From positions 186,001 to 250,000 of the forward strand of contig NZ_SNUG01000003.1 of assembly GCF_012027325.1 (NCBI RefSeq): 64,000 bases of DNA, read 5' to 3'. Position 1 is the stretch's first letter. Each line of letters begins with the position of its first letter. The stretch is from Thermococcus sp. M39. Its GTDB lineage: Archaea; Methanobacteriota_B; Thermococci; Thermococcales; Thermococcaceae. Under the pieces are notes generated by a model. It did no database searches. It was not told the origin of the DNA and saw only the letters and a program-made list of their open reading frames with translations. Of the stretch, positions 47,519-57,590 are shown one piece after another. The position numbers and the translations under genes are program-made.

Positions 47519-49291
47519 TCAGGTATTCAAATGTGCATCAAACTCTTTGCTCTTTCCAAAGTCAGCATAGCTTTTATCCAGGCGCTTGCTCACATAAGGA
47601 CCGTCTTTTCTATAACCGAACTTTCTGTAATATTCCCTAACTCCAACGCCGCTGATGACAAGCATCTTCTTGACATCAAACTCCTCTCTCGCTATTCTCT
47701 CCGCCTCTGCCAAAAGCTCCATTCCATATCCTCTGTGTTGCCACTCGTATTTAGGTTTGCCTCCAATTGGCACCAGTGGGCCGTAAACGTGAAGCTCTCT
47801 AACAATTGCTGATGGTACTCTGTTGATTTCTTTACGGTGGGCTTTTTCGCTTGGAATCCTCAACCTAAGGAAGCCTATGAGAATGTCATTCTTAACATCC
47901 TCAAAGCTGAGGAAAATTTCTCTGCCCTCGCTTGCTTCATAGTCCTCTCTCAAAAGCTTTATATGCTCAACTTCTGGCTGAATTCCAAACTTCTGCATCA
48001 CATGACCAACCTCTCTGAATCTAATTTCTCTTGGCCTTATGCCTCTCTTGATGAGCTCGTTGAAGACGAGCTGTCCTAAGTTGGAGTGCTTAACCCCAGC
48101 AGCAATTAGAGGAACAGGAATGTCTCTCTGAATCCTCATAACGCGAACCCACTTTGGAATTATCTTGTAAACCTCAACAAGGAGCTCAACTGCTTCTTCA
48201 GTAGTGTATGGCCTATATTTACCTTCTTTGTACCACTTGTACAGGATTGTATCCTCCGTTACAAGCGTCGGATAAATCTTCAACATATCTGGTTTAAAGC
48301 GAGAATCTTCAAAGATTATCTGGAAGGCCTTTAAATCCCTCTCAAAGTTGCTTCCCGGCAAACCGGGCATCATATGGTAGTTTATTTTAAGTCCAGCATC
48401 CTTCAAAAGCTGAGTCGCTCTAACAACGTCTTCAACGGTATGCCCTCTCTTAACTCTCTCATATATGAAGTTGAAAACAGTTTGGACACCAAGCTCTACT
48501 CTTGTAGTACCAAAGGCAAGCATTCTATCAATGTGTCTCTCAAAAGACCAATCAGGACGAGTTTCAATAGTCAAGCCGACCATTCTGACCTTTGCCTTCT
48601 CATTCTTTCTCTGCTCGTCTTCGAGGTAGTAGTACTTTTTCTTATGAGTTCTCTCCCAAGCGGCTTTAAACTTGGGATCTTCATCAAATACCGAGTAGTC
48701 TTTTTTAATCAGAACTCTAATCAGCTTTTCTTCAAGGTTCTCTACATCCTTAAAGTAAGGAAAGTCGTTCATTGCCTTAAATGCATTTTTTATGAACCAT
48801 TCTTGATAATCCAAGTCCATTGCTGGAAATGTTCCGCCTTGAATAATCACTTCAACCTTGTCAATGTCATGTCCTATGTCATAGAGCTGCTTTAAACGGC
48901 GGAGCATGATTATGTAAGGGTGATAAGCACTTTGAATTGCTCTCAAAGCTGATGGTTCTTTTCCAGTGTAGCTCTGCGGCGAACCTTCAGTAGGGCCTCC
49001 AGGACAATAGATGCACCTCCCGTGAGGACATGGAAAAGGCTTTGTCATCATTGCAACAACTGCAACACCGCTTATTGTCCTCGTAGGCTTCTTCTTAAGG
49101 AAGTCTTTGAACTTCTCCCTATCCTCTTTACTCATAACTCTCAAGATGTCAGCGTTACCGGGAAGCTTGCTCAAATGATATTTTCTCGCAACTCTAACCT
49201 TAACCTTGTTTAATTCCTCTCTGCTTTTAATCTCACCCGAAATTATCATCTGAGCGATTTCCTCGCAGGCTTTTCTATAAGCATCCATCAT
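47519..49291 (-). CDS. elp3: Elp3-type tRNA U34 modification enzyme
   Basis: A radical SAM/acetyltransferase fusion of 590 residues that starts the 5-carboxymethyl-type modification of wobble uridine in tRNA using acetyl-CoA. The cluster motif is CPHGRCIYC (Cys88, Cys93, Cys96), and the carboxyl GNAT domain (about 430-575) has GYGMELLAEAE. In archaea Elp3 works without the other Elongator subunits. The ATG at 49291 lies five bases after GAGGTG. It is divergent from the Nif3-like gene. Confidence 0.95.
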   Translation of the reverse strand: MMDAYRKACEEIAQMIISGEIKSREELNKVKVRVARKYHLSKLPGNADILRVMSKEDREKFKDFLKKKPTRTISGVAVVAMMTKPFPCPHGRCIYCPGGPTEGSPQSYTGKEPSALRAIQSAYHPYIIMLRRLKQLYDIGHDIDKVEVIIQGGTFPAMDLDYQEWFIKNAFKAMNDFPYFKDVENLEEKLIRVLIKKDYSVFDEDPKFKAAWERTHKKKYYYLEDEQRKNEKAKVRMVGLTIETRPDWSFERHIDRMLAFGTTRVELGVQTVFNFIYERVKRGHTVEDVVRATQLLKDAGLKINYHMMPGLPGSNFERDLKAFQIIFEDSRFKPDMLKIYPTLVTEDTILYKWYKEGKYRPYTTEEAVELLVEVYKIIPKWVRVMRIQRDIPVPLIAAGVKHSNLGQLVFNELIKRGIRPREIRFREVGHVMQKFGIQPEVEHIKLLREDYEASEGREIFLSFEDVKNDILIGFLRLRIPSEKAHRKEINRVPSAIVRELHVYGPLVPIGGKPKYEWQHRGYGMELLAEAERIAREEFDVKKMLVISGVGVREYYRKFGYRKDGPYVSKRLDKSYADFGKSKEFDAHLNT

Positions 49292-49360
49292 CCATACACC
49301 TCTAAAGTCTCACCCTTTGGTTTAAGGAAAGCGGGTTAGCTTAAAAAGGTTGTCAGTTTA

Positions 49361-49377
49361 TATTCACTTAGTGAATA
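49361..49377. promoter_or_regulatory. 17-base palindrome between elp3 and the Nif3-like gene
   Basis: TATTCAC-TTA-GTGAATA, perfect seven-base arms. It directly follows a GTTTATATT TATA box on the plus strand, covering the region between TATA and start where an archaeal repressor would bind. Confidence 0.5.
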
Positions 49378-49396
49378 ATTCGGCTGGTGAATAAAA

Positions 49397-50155
49397 ATGG
49401 CGAGCAGAGACGAGATTGTAAACTTCCTCGATGAATATTTGAACATAAAAGCCTTCCCAGACAAATCGAAAAACGGCCTCCAAGTTGAAGGGAAGAGCGA
49501 AGTTAACACAATAGCCTTTGCCGTTGATGCATGCTTAGATACTTTTGTGAAAGCAAAGACATTCAAGGCTGACATGATAATAGTCCACCACGGCATAGTC
49601 TGGGGCGGAGTTGATTATATAACGGGGCTCATTCAAAAGAGGCTCAAGTTCCTCCTCGAGAACGACATAAACCTCTACGTTGCCCATGTTCCCTTAGATG
49701 CTCACCCAGAAGTTGGAAACAACGCCCAACTTTTAAAGCTCCTTGATTTAGAGCCCAAAGAGCCTTTCGGAGACTATGGAGGCGTTACAATCGGATTTAT
49801 CGGCGAATTTGAAGAACCAAAGCCTCTCCCGCTGATAGCTCAAATTTTAGTGGAAAAGCTGAAAATTGACTATGTGAAGAGCTATGAGTTCGGAAGGAAA
49901 GAAATTAAGAGGGTCGGGGTCATAAGCGGAGCTGGAGGATTTGCAATTGAAGAAGCTGTGAGAAAGAATGTTGATTTGTTCATAACAGGCGAGTTCACTC
50001 ATGGAAACTATAGAACGGCTGAAGACTTAAGGCTGAGTGTTCTCGCAGCTGGACATTATGCAACAGAAACTTTAGGTGTTAAGGCACTAATGCCTCTCTT
50101 GAGAGAGAAGTTTGGTGTTAAGACGGTTTTCATAGATAATTCCACAGGACTCTAA
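49397..50155 (+). CDS. Nif3-like dinuclear metal-centre protein
   Basis: A 252-residue member of the NIF3/YbgI family (often labelled GTP cyclohydrolase I type 2). Metal ligands are visible in HHGIVWGG, AHVPLDAHPEVGNN and, near the carboxyl end, GHYATETLGV. Homologs form hexameric toroids; their physiological role is not settled. The ATG at 49397 follows GGTGA. A TATA box and a palindrome lie upstream. Confidence 0.92.
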   Translation: MASRDEIVNFLDEYLNIKAFPDKSKNGLQVEGKSEVNTIAFAVDACLDTFVKAKTFKADMIIVHHGIVWGGVDYITGLIQKRLKFLLENDINLYVAHVPLDAHPEVGNNAQLLKLLDLEPKEPFGDYGGVTIGFIGEFEEPKPLPLIAQILVEKLKIDYVKSYEFGRKEIKRVGVISGAGGFAIEEAVRKNVDLFITGEFTHGNYRTAEDLRLSVLAAGHYATETLGVKALMPLLREKFGVKTVFIDNSTGL

Positions 50156-50220
50156 TAACAAGAACCTAGCACAAATGTTAATTAACTCTCTGGAAACAAT
50201 AACGTATAGGAGGGGGGATA

Positions 50221-50685
50221 ATGAACAAGACTCTCCTAGCACTGGGGGTTATAACAATAGTATTACTGGCATATGCCCTCAAAACAGCACAACTTCCAGC
50301 AGCCAGTGTAGATTATGAAGAAGTATTTTACATCAAGAATCAGAGCGTCACATTTATTACAAAAGATGGTGCGGGGTTGTTCGGAATGAAAATAAATCCC
50401 TACGTTGATAGCTTTAAGCTTGAGATAATATTTCCTCAAGGAACGGAGTATCTCATCAAATATGGAGACAAGAACATTAAGGGAAAAGATAAGTTTGAGT
50501 ACAAAGTTTCAAAAGAGGATTTGCCCAAGGAAGTTATATACGTCCAATTTTGGCTTCCAGAAGATGTTACAAAAACAGTGATATTTGAAAAGCAAGAAGC
50601 TACAATACAGATACGAATGATAAAGTTACCATTCTGGAAGTCAAACGAAACCATATACATAAAATACATGAAAAACGAGAAGTAG
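50221..50685 (+). CDS. exported or anchored protein of unknown function
   Basis: A 154-residue protein with a hydrophobic amino-terminal helix (residues 4-24) followed by a beta-rich outside domain. It has NQS and NET sequons and no Cys. No family is recognised. The ATG at 50221 has GGAGGGGGG four bases upstream, an exceptionally strong ribosome binding site. It follows the Nif3-like gene by 65 bases. Confidence 0.72.
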   Translation: MNKTLLALGVITIVLLAYALKTAQLPAASVDYEEVFYIKNQSVTFITKDGAGLFGMKINPYVDSFKLEIIFPQGTEYLIKYGDKNIKGKDKFEYKVSKEDLPKEVIYVQFWLPEDVTKTVIFEKQEATIQIRMIKLPFWKSNETIYIKYMKNEK

Positions 50686-50825
50686 CCCCTCACTTTTTAT
50701 TCTTCTTGAACAGGAGTACACTAAAGATGCAGTCGAGGTAAATTCTGCAATTCTGCTCATCTTTTACAGTGTGGAACATAAAAAGAAATTTAACCATAAT
50801 TTCTCGATCCTAAAATAAAGATAAA

Positions 50826-53561
50826 TCAAGAGGAGAGCCTCTTCCTAAGCTCCTCCAAAGCTTCTCTTGCCTTTCTTACATCCTTTATCTTTCCTTGCGC
50901 TAAGTCCTTCTTTCCTCCACCGCCGCCACCAGCGATTGAAGTTATCACCCTTATAAGTTCGCCAGCTTTGAACTCAAGAGCATCGCCAACTGCAACGACC
51001 ACAGCGTTCGTGTCTTCGCTTATGAGTGCAACTATCCTATTGGACTTCTTCAGCTTGAGTGCTGCTTCTCTTAGATGGTCTAAGTCTCCCTTGACAACCT
51101 CTCCGATGAACTCAATTTCGCCGATCTTCTCGACTTTGCTCTCAAGCTCGTAAACTAGCAGCTTAGCTAATTCTTTCTTGAGCTTTTCAACTTCCTTCCT
51201 TGCTTGCTTCCACTCCTCGAAGAACTTCTCAGCTGTCTCTGGCAACTTTTCTGGTGGAACTCTGAAGACTTCACTTGTCTTCTTTATTATGTCCCTCTCC
51301 TTCTGCCACTCTTTTATCGCAGCTTCACCACATGCGAAGATAATTCTTTCAACTCCATCTTGAATCCTCTCAGTTCTAAGTATCTTTATTGGACCGACTA
51401 AGCCAGTACTCGGCAAGTGAGTTCCACCACATGCCTGAACGTCCCAGTCCTCAATCTTGAGAACTCTGATGACTCTTCCCGGCACAACTCCACCTTGATA
51501 AAGCCTAAAGCCGTACTTCTGCTCCGCCTCTGTTCTCGGCAACCACTCCCAAGTGACTTTTCTGTTCTCCATGACAACCTTATTAGCAAGCCTCTCTATT
51601 TCCTTCAGCTCCTCTTCACTAATGCGCTTGTAGTGGGAAATATCTAACCTCGCCCAATCTGTGCTCAGCTGTGAGCCAGCTTGCCAGACGTGCCTGCCAA
51701 GAACCCTCACCAAAGCTCCCATCAGAACGTGGGTTCCAGTATGGTGTCTCATGTGCTGAATTCTCCTATCCCAGTCGATTTTTCCGTGAACTGTCATTCC
51801 TTCTTTAAACTTCTCTGGCTCCTTAACTCTGTGGAGTATCACCTTTCCAACCTTCTGAACCTCTAGAACTTCAACACCGTTAAGCTCACCAGTGTCGTAC
51901 GGCTGTCCACCACCTTCTGGATAGAATGCTGTTTTATCAAGAACGACCCACTCATCAATGACCTTGAGAACTTTAGCGTCGAACTCCTTCATGAACGGGT
52001 CTTCATAGTAAAGCGTTCTCGTATCTGGCAAGTCTCTTACAAGCTCGAAATCAACGATTTGTTCCTCTTTTTCCTCTTTTGCCGTCTTTTCTGCTTCCTT
52101 TGCTACTAAGCTATAGAAGTTGTCGGGTATGTGAACCTTTATACCCTCTTTCTCTGCTATCTCCTTAACAATCTCTGGCGTTAAGCCGTGGCTTTCGTAG
52201 AACAGTATGAGCTTCTCTAGTGGAATTTCGTCTTTGCCTTCTTTCCTAAGCTTCTTAATTTCTCTTCTGACCAAATCGGAGCCTCTCTTAAGGGTTTCTT
52301 GATATCTCTTCTCTTCCACATTAATCATGTCCAAAATGACGTCTTCCATCCCCTCAAACTCTGGGAAAGTCTTGTGAAGAGCTTTTATGTGCATGGCAAC
52401 GATTTCGCTGAGCGGAATCTCCAAACCAAGCTCCCTCAAATGCCTAATGCTCTTCCTTATCAACAGACGAGCAAGGTAGCCAGCTTTAACGTTTGAAGGA
52501 ACAACTCCATCAGCCAGCATGAAAGTTAAGGCTTTTGTGTGATCGGCTATTGCATAGATAAGCTCGTAGGGTCTTATTAGTCTCTCAAGTTCCTCAACGC
52601 TTATCCCAACTCTGCTCGCAACTTCTCTTCTCAAAACTTTAAGGTCACCCATGTCCTCGATGTCAAACATTCCAGCCAGCCTTGAGTTTTCCATTAGAAT
52701 CCTGTCGTCAATCTTCTCAATGCCAGCCATTCTCTTGAGGGGCTCAATGACATAACCTAAGACAGCATCGTAAGCCGTTGGAGTGCCTTGACTCATCCAA
52801 ACTAACCTCTCAAGACCATAACCGGTATCAACGACCTTGGTATCCATTGGGATGTATCTGTCCCCTTTGATAATCACAACTTGGTCATCCGGAGTTCCGG
52901 GAGGTGCTAGCTTATACTGCATGAACACAAGCGTAGCAACTTCCAAACCTCTATAAAGGACTTCAAAAGCGGGTCCAGCGTTTCCTCCACCTGCCCATGG
53001 GTTCTCTTTGAAGGTTATGTCTTCAGGCTTCATCTTCAGATCCTTAGTGAAGAACTCGAAAGCTAATTCAACTGTCTCATCCATCCAGTATATCGGCTTG
53101 CCTGGATAGTTGAAGGCATGATGTGCCATCATTTCGAAGATTGTGAAGTGTCTCCCCGTTATTCCAACGTTGTCAATGTCTGTGAATCTTATTGAAGGCT
53201 GGGAAATTGTGAGCGGATTTGCTGGAGGATCAGCTTCTCCACTAATGACCCAAGGTTGGAAGTCCATAATGCTTGCCCCAACGAGGAGAACATCATCTCT
53301 CCATCTAGGCAGAACTGGATACCTCTTAACCCTTCCATGCCCATGTCTCTCAAAGAAGCTTAAGAATGCCTCTCTCATTTCATCAAGCGTGTACTTCTTT
53401 GGAATGCCCGGCTTTCCTATGAACTGGTACTCATCACACGGAGGGTCCCCACATGTCTCTCTGTCTGGATCGAGCGTCCAGAAAGGTTTTCCACAGACTT
53501 TACAGGTCTTCCTTATCCATCCTTCCTCTTTAAACATCCTCGTTGTCATATCCATTGACAT
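50826..53561 (-). CDS. alaS: alanyl-tRNA synthetase
   Basis: Class II synthetase, 911 residues, charging tRNAAla. It has an amino-terminal catalytic domain with zinc-like Cys pairs ([16 protein letters not shown]) typical of archaeal AlaRS, an editing domain with HHTGTH and CGGTH, and a carboxyl DHHA1 domain ending in [14 protein letters not shown]. The start is the ATG at 53559-53561 after GGGTGA; the GTG at 53570 is inside that site. A TTAATATAAC element near 53630 may be the TATA. Confidence 0.97.
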   Translation of the reverse strand: MSMDMTTRMFKEEGWIRKTCKVCGKPFWTLDPDRETCGDPPCDEYQFIGKPGIPKKYTLDEMREAFLSFFERHGHGRVKRYPVLPRWRDDVLLVGASIMDFQPWVISGEADPPANPLTISQPSIRFTDIDNVGITGRHFTIFEMMAHHAFNYPGKPIYWMDETVELAFEFFTKDLKMKPEDITFKENPWAGGGNAGPAFEVLYRGLEVATLVFMQYKLAPPGTPDDQVVIIKGDRYIPMDTKVVDTGYGLERLVWMSQGTPTAYDAVLGYVIEPLKRMAGIEKIDDRILMENSRLAGMFDIEDMGDLKVLRREVASRVGISVEELERLIRPYELIYAIADHTKALTFMLADGVVPSNVKAGYLARLLIRKSIRHLRELGLEIPLSEIVAMHIKALHKTFPEFEGMEDVILDMINVEEKRYQETLKRGSDLVRREIKKLRKEGKDEIPLEKLILFYESHGLTPEIVKEIAEKEGIKVHIPDNFYSLVAKEAEKTAKEEKEEQIVDFELVRDLPDTRTLYYEDPFMKEFDAKVLKVIDEWVVLDKTAFYPEGGGQPYDTGELNGVEVLEVQKVGKVILHRVKEPEKFKEGMTVHGKIDWDRRIQHMRHHTGTHVLMGALVRVLGRHVWQAGSQLSTDWARLDISHYKRISEEELKEIERLANKVVMENRKVTWEWLPRTEAEQKYGFRLYQGGVVPGRVIRVLKIEDWDVQACGGTHLPSTGLVGPIKILRTERIQDGVERIIFACGEAAIKEWQKERDIIKKTSEVFRVPPEKLPETAEKFFEEWKQARKEVEKLKKELAKLLVYELESKVEKIGEIEFIGEVVKGDLDHLREAALKLKKSNRIVALISEDTNAVVVAVGDALEFKAGELIRVITSIAGGGGGGKKDLAQGKIKDVRKAREALEELRKRLSS

Positions 53562-53705
53562 TTTAATCACCCTTCCAAAATTAACTAGTGAAAAGTACTT
53601 ACCTTAAAAACAACAGAAGAGTGAAGTTATATTAAGTTTACTGAAATTTAGGCAAAAACAAGAAATATGAAGAATTTGTCTAGTATAAGCTCCCATTAGA
53701 CTGAG

Positions 53706-53966
53706 CTAATCCTCTTCATTCTCATTGATTACAATGATTGGGAAGTTCATCTTTTTGAGCATCTCTATGAGTTGCTCATACGTTTTTCTTAAGCGTTCAA
53801 GCTTATATCGTAAATTTTGGTTCTCAATAGCTAAGCTCGTAGCTTCCTCCGTCTTGGCTCTAAGCTGAGCTTTAAGCTCAATTATCTCATCTTCAAGCTC
53901 AATAATCGAACGTTCTAACCTCTCAATTTCCTCATACAGATCTTTGCATATCTTTTCTTTGAGCAT
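53706..53966 (-). CDS. small coiled-coil protein
   Basis: An 86-residue protein that is one long amphipathic helix (about residues 5-72, heptads of Leu/Ile) followed by a short hydrophobic strand and an acidic end (ENEED). No family is recognised; it could be a dimeric adaptor or DNA/RNA-associated protein. The ATG at 53964-53966 follows GGTG; the in-frame TTG at 53975 is less likely. Its leader contains the box C/D RNA at 53976-54034. Confidence 0.68.
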   Translation of the reverse strand: MLKEKICKDLYEEIERLERSIIELEDEIIELKAQLRAKTEEATSLAIENQNLRYKLERLRKTYEQLIEMLKKMNFPIIVINENEED

Positions 53967-53975
53967 ATACAACAC

Positions 53976-54034
53976 CGGTCAGACCCGCGAAACCTCATCA
54001 CTGATTTCAGGGGGCTCCAGACTCATCATTCCTC
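53976..54034 (-). ncRNA. box C/D guide RNA 1
   Basis: Minus strand: C box ATGATGA (54023-54029), 12-base guide GTCTGGAGCCCC, D' box CTGA (54007-54010), five-base spacer, C' box GTGATGA (53995-54001), 12-base guide GGTTTCGCGGGT and D box CTGA (53979-53982). This order and spacing are the archaeal C/D sRNA consensus for ribose methylation with fibrillarin, Nop5 and L7Ae. Predicted targets are complementary to the guides and methylated opposite the fifth base before D or D'. It lies directly upstream of the coiled-coil gene on the same strand. Confidence 0.85.
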
Positions 54035-54509
54035 AATTTTTTGATTATGATTCTCATAACTAATAAGATTTTCCCTCAATTTTCTCCCAGAGGCCACATC
54101 TTTATTTTAAGCTGACTTTTTGAGCTTTAAACCTCTTTCTCAGCAAGAGGTTAAAAGGAAAAATGAAGGCTTTTTGGCTTCAACTTGATCAAGCTTTAGT
54201 TCATTAATAAACTATCACCAATGAGAAACTCATATGATTTGAAAAGGAGAGCTTACTCCCTTAATCCTGCCAGATTTTTAATGCACTTCTCACTGTTTAC
54301 TGTGTATATTATAGTTTCAAAAACATATCGTTGCCAAAATGTAGCATATATAACCTCAACATTACTTGAGAAAAACTTCAACAATTAGCCAAAATCCTTA
54401 AATATTTTGTCGATATTAAGATAAGTTTGTAAAGTACACCAATGCAGAAAACTCTACTTTATGGTACAGTGACGTTCAGAAAAAACCTAAATAGGTTGGA
54501 GGTGTCTAT
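54035..54509. other. gene-free region before the AGCS symporter
   Basis: No convincing gene. A hairpin is at 54130-54152 (AACCTCTT, seven-base loop, AAGAGGTT). A ten-base palindrome CTTGATCAAG is at 54184-54193. AT-rich TATA-like elements precede the symporter gene (TTAAATATT near 54396). GGAGGTG just before 54510 is its ribosome binding site. Confidence 0.4.
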
Positions 54510-56057
54510 ATGGGAGCCATAATAGATTTTATTAACTGGTTAGATGGCATGGTTTGGGGTCCCCCCATAATGATTTTGCTTGTTGGTACAGGGCTCTTCC
54601 TCACCATAGTTCTGAAAGGAATTCAGTTCCGCAGACTTGGATGGTCAATTAGGTTTACTCTCTTTGAGGGAAGAAAGAAGCAAGGTGAGGGTGACATCAC
54701 ACCATTCCAAGCATTGATGGCAACCATCGCTGGAACAGTAGGTATTGGAAATATCGCTGGTGTCGCAACTGCAATTCACCTTGGTGGTCCTGGAGCACTG
54801 TTCTGGATGTGGGTTACAGCATTAGTTGGTATGGCAACAAGATACTCAGAGGGTCTCTTAGGTGTTGCTTTCAGAAGCAAGCTACCAGATGGAACAATGA
54901 TTGGTGGAACATTTAACTTCCTTGAAATAGGTCTTGCAGAAGAGAAGATATCACCAACAGCAAGATACTTAGCGATGGTATTTATGTTAATATTTGCAGC
55001 ATTTATCGGATACGAAGCCATTGGACTGAGTGGCGGACTCAAGATTCTAGCAATAATAATCGCACTGCTCTTTGCTCTGTTGGCGTTCTACCTTACAAGA
55101 GAACAGTCCTTACCAAAGCTTGGAAAAACCCTTGCAGTGCTCTTTGCACTCTTCGCGGCGATTTCAGCATTCGGTATTGGTAACATGACTCAGTCAAACT
55201 CCTTAGCATTGGGAATGAAAGTTGCATTCAACATTCCAGAGTGGGCAAGTGGAGCATTCTTCGCGTTCCTGACATTCATAGTTATCGTTGGTGGAATTAA
55301 GAGAATTGGTGAGGTTGCAGAGGCTTTAGTTCCATTTATGGCAATAATCTACTTCATCTTCGCAATTGGAGTCTGGATTAAGTTCGCTGGACAACTGCCA
55401 AGTGCAATAGCACTAATTTTCAAGGACGCATTCACTGGAAGCGCAGTTGCTGGCGGTGCAGTTGGTACAACCATAAGATGGGGTGTCGCAAGAGGTCTTT
55501 TCTCAAATGAAGCTGGTCTTGGTACGGCAACACTTGCCCACGCAGCTGCAAGAACAGACCACCCATCAAGACAGGCTCACGTTGCTATGCTCGGACCATT
55601 CATTGACACACTCGTCATATGTTCACTGACTGGAATTTCAATTGTAGCAACTGGTGCTTGGCAAACAGACAAAACAAGTACAGCATTAACCCAAGAAGCA
55701 TTCGCAAGAGCCTTTGGACACATCGGTGAGATAATGGTCGTTATCGGTGTCATACTCTTCGCATACTCAACAGTCTTAGCATGGTCATTCTATGGAAGAC
55801 AGAACATCATGTATTTAGCTAAGTGGATTGAAGGTGACCCAGAGAAGTTCGCCAGGCTGTATCCAAAGCTTCATCTGATTTACAACCTACTCTTCGTAAT
55901 ATTCATCTACATCGGTGCAACAACAGTCCTAGAAAACGTCTGGACATTCTCAGATATGATGAACGGTCTCATGGCAATACCCAACTTGATTGGTCTAATA
56001 CTGCTCTACACAGTCATTAAGAGGTACACCGATGAGTTCGTCACAGCGAATCCATGA
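54510..56057 (+). CDS. AGCS-family alanine/glycine:Na+ symporter
   Basis: A sodium-coupled amino-acid transporter, 515 residues and about 11 helices. Family signatures include the amino-terminal helix region GTGLFLTIVLKGIQF, ATIAGTVGIGNIAGVATA and GRQNIMYLAKWIEG. It imports L- or D-alanine, glycine or related amino acids with Na+, matching the Na+-based energetics of this order. The ATG at 54510 follows GGAGGTG. It is followed by a T-rich terminator and a class III aminotransferase-like gene. Confidence 0.95.
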   Translation: MGAIIDFINWLDGMVWGPPIMILLVGTGLFLTIVLKGIQFRRLGWSIRFTLFEGRKKQGEGDITPFQALMATIAGTVGIGNIAGVATAIHLGGPGALFWMWVTALVGMATRYSEGLLGVAFRSKLPDGTMIGGTFNFLEIGLAEEKISPTARYLAMVFMLIFAAFIGYEAIGLSGGLKILAIIIALLFALLAFYLTREQSLPKLGKTLAVLFALFAAISAFGIGNMTQSNSLALGMKVAFNIPEWASGAFFAFLTFIVIVGGIKRIGEVAEALVPFMAIIYFIFAIGVWIKFAGQLPSAIALIFKDAFTGSAVAGGAVGTTIRWGVARGLFSNEAGLGTATLAHAAARTDHPSRQAHVAMLGPFIDTLVICSLTGISIVATGAWQTDKTSTALTQEAFARAFGHIGEIMVVIGVILFAYSTVLAWSFYGRQNIMYLAKWIEGDPEKFARLYPKLHLIYNLLFVIFIYIGATTVLENVWTFSDMMNGLMAIPNLIGLILLYTVIKRYTDEFVTANP

Positions 56058-56059
56058 AC

Positions 56060-56100
56060 TCAATTTTTCCATTTTCTTCTTTTTGATTTTTGGTTTTTAA
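56060..56100 (+). terminator. poly-T terminator after the AGCS gene
   Basis: Repeated T runs (ATTTTTCC, TTTTCTTCTTTTTG, ATTTTTGG, TTTTTAA) directly after the stop, as in archaeal intrinsic termination. Confidence 0.65.
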
Positions 56101-56144
56101 CTCAGAAAAGCTTGGATTCCAAAATACAAATTTGAGGTGGTTTT

Positions 56145-57527
56145 ATGGGCTTTGAGGAATTTCCCAAGATAGTTATTAAGCCTCCGGGACCAAAGGCAAA
56201 GGAGCTGATTGAAAGAGAAAAGAGAGTGATTTCCTCTGGTCTCGGTGTTAAACTATTCCCAGTTGTTCCTGAGAGGGGTTTTGGAGCTTTAATAGAGGAT
56301 GTTGATGGGAATATTTTCATTGACTTCTTAGCTGGGGCTGCTGCAGCATCAACAGGCTACGCCCATCCAAAGTTGGTTAAAGAAGTTCAAGAACAAGTTT
56401 CAAAGATACAGCACTCAATGATAGGTTATACCTATAGCAAAAGAGCCATAGAAGTTGCTGAAATTTTAGCAGAAAAAGCTCCAATTGAAAATCCGAAGAT
56501 ACTCTTCGGTTTGAGCGGGAGCGATGCAATGGATTTGACCATGAAGGTAGCACGCTTTGCCACGAGGAAGCCATGGTTCATAGCATTTATTGGAGCTTAT
56601 CACGGACAGACTTATGGTGCAACTTCCATAGCCGCATTCCAGAGCTCTCAGAAGAGAGGGTTCTCACCTTTAGTGCCCAATGTTGTGTGGATTCCTTATC
56701 CAAACCCCTACCGAAACGTCTGGGGAATCAACGGCTATGAAGAACCAGATGAGCTGATAAACCGCTTTTTAGATTATCTTGAGAACTACGTTTTAGCCCA
56801 TGTAGTTCCACCAGATGAAGTTGCCGCTTTAATAGCGGAGCCAATTCAAGGAGACGCAGGAATAGTTGTTCCGCCAGAGAACTTTTTCATCGAACTAAAG
56901 AAGGTCTTAGATGAACACGGCATTCTCTTGGCGATGGATGAAGTTCAAACGGGCATTGGAAGGACCGGAAAGTGGTTTGCAACAGAGTGGTTCAAAGTAG
57001 AGCCAGACTTCATTTCCTTTGGAAAGGGAGTTGCTAGTGGAATGGGGCTGAGCGGAGTTATAGGAAGGGCTGAGCTAATGGACATGACGAGCGGAAGCGC
57101 TCTATTAACTCCAGCTGCCAATCCAGTGATTTCAGCAGCAGCCTATGCTACACTGAAGATAATTGAGGAGGAAAAGGTCATTGAGAACGCCCAAAAGGTC
57201 GGGGCATTCATAATGAAGCGCTTGAAGGAAATGCAGGAGAAATATGAAGTCATGGGCGACGTTAGAGGAAAGGGACTGATGATTGGTGTTGAAATCGTTA
57301 AGCCAGATGGTAAACCAGACCCAGATCTAACTGGAAAGATATGCTGGAGAGCCTTTGAACTCGGCTTAATTCTGCCGAGCTACGGAATGTTTGGAAATGT
57401 CATCAGAATTACACCTCCGCTAGTTATAACTGAAGAAATAGCAGAGAAAGGATTAGAGATTATGGAGCAGGCTTTGAAAGATGCATTGGCTGGTAAAGTG
57501 ACTCACAAAGTTATTACTTGGCATTGA
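56145..57527 (+). CDS. class III aminotransferase family (possible amino-acid racemase)
   Basis: A PLP enzyme of 460 residues. GSDAMD (125-130) contacts the cofactor phosphate; Asp265 in DEVQTGIGRTG contacts the pyridine nitrogen; Lys294 in SFGKGV forms the Schiff base. By family it could be an omega-aminotransferase (ornithine, GABA). However, Pyrococcus homologs in this family have been reported to be amino-acid racemases, and the adjacent AGCS alanine symporter supports an amino-acid racemase or aminotransferase role. The ATG at 56145 follows GAGGTGG. Confidence 0.9.
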   Translation: MGFEEFPKIVIKPPGPKAKELIEREKRVISSGLGVKLFPVVPERGFGALIEDVDGNIFIDFLAGAAAASTGYAHPKLVKEVQEQVSKIQHSMIGYTYSKRAIEVAEILAEKAPIENPKILFGLSGSDAMDLTMKVARFATRKPWFIAFIGAYHGQTYGATSIAAFQSSQKRGFSPLVPNVVWIPYPNPYRNVWGINGYEEPDELINRFLDYLENYVLAHVVPPDEVAALIAEPIQGDAGIVVPPENFFIELKKVLDEHGILLAMDEVQTGIGRTGKWFATEWFKVEPDFISFGKGVASGMGLSGVIGRAELMDMTSGSALLTPAANPVISAAAYATLKIIEEEKVIENAQKVGAFIMKRLKEMQEKYEVMGDVRGKGLMIGVEIVKPDGKPDPDLTGKICWRAFELGLILPSYGMFGNVIRITPPLVITEEIAEKGLEIMEQALKDALAGKVTHKVITWH

Positions 57528-57590
57528 TGAATTTTCCTTCATGATTTAATTTTTAAACCCCCTCTTCTAATCTATTTTCGGGTGAAAAGC

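Noticed and set aside
53976-54034. Intron-containing tRNA-Trp gene
   Set aside because: CUCCAGA-like sequence suggested it, but no acceptor stem, D or T arm surrounds the C/D boxes; it is a free guide RNA.
54130-54193. Hairpin and palindrome as a mobile-element end or attachment site
   Set aside because: No transposase, integrase, tRNA or direct repeats are nearby; they were kept only as unexplained structure.
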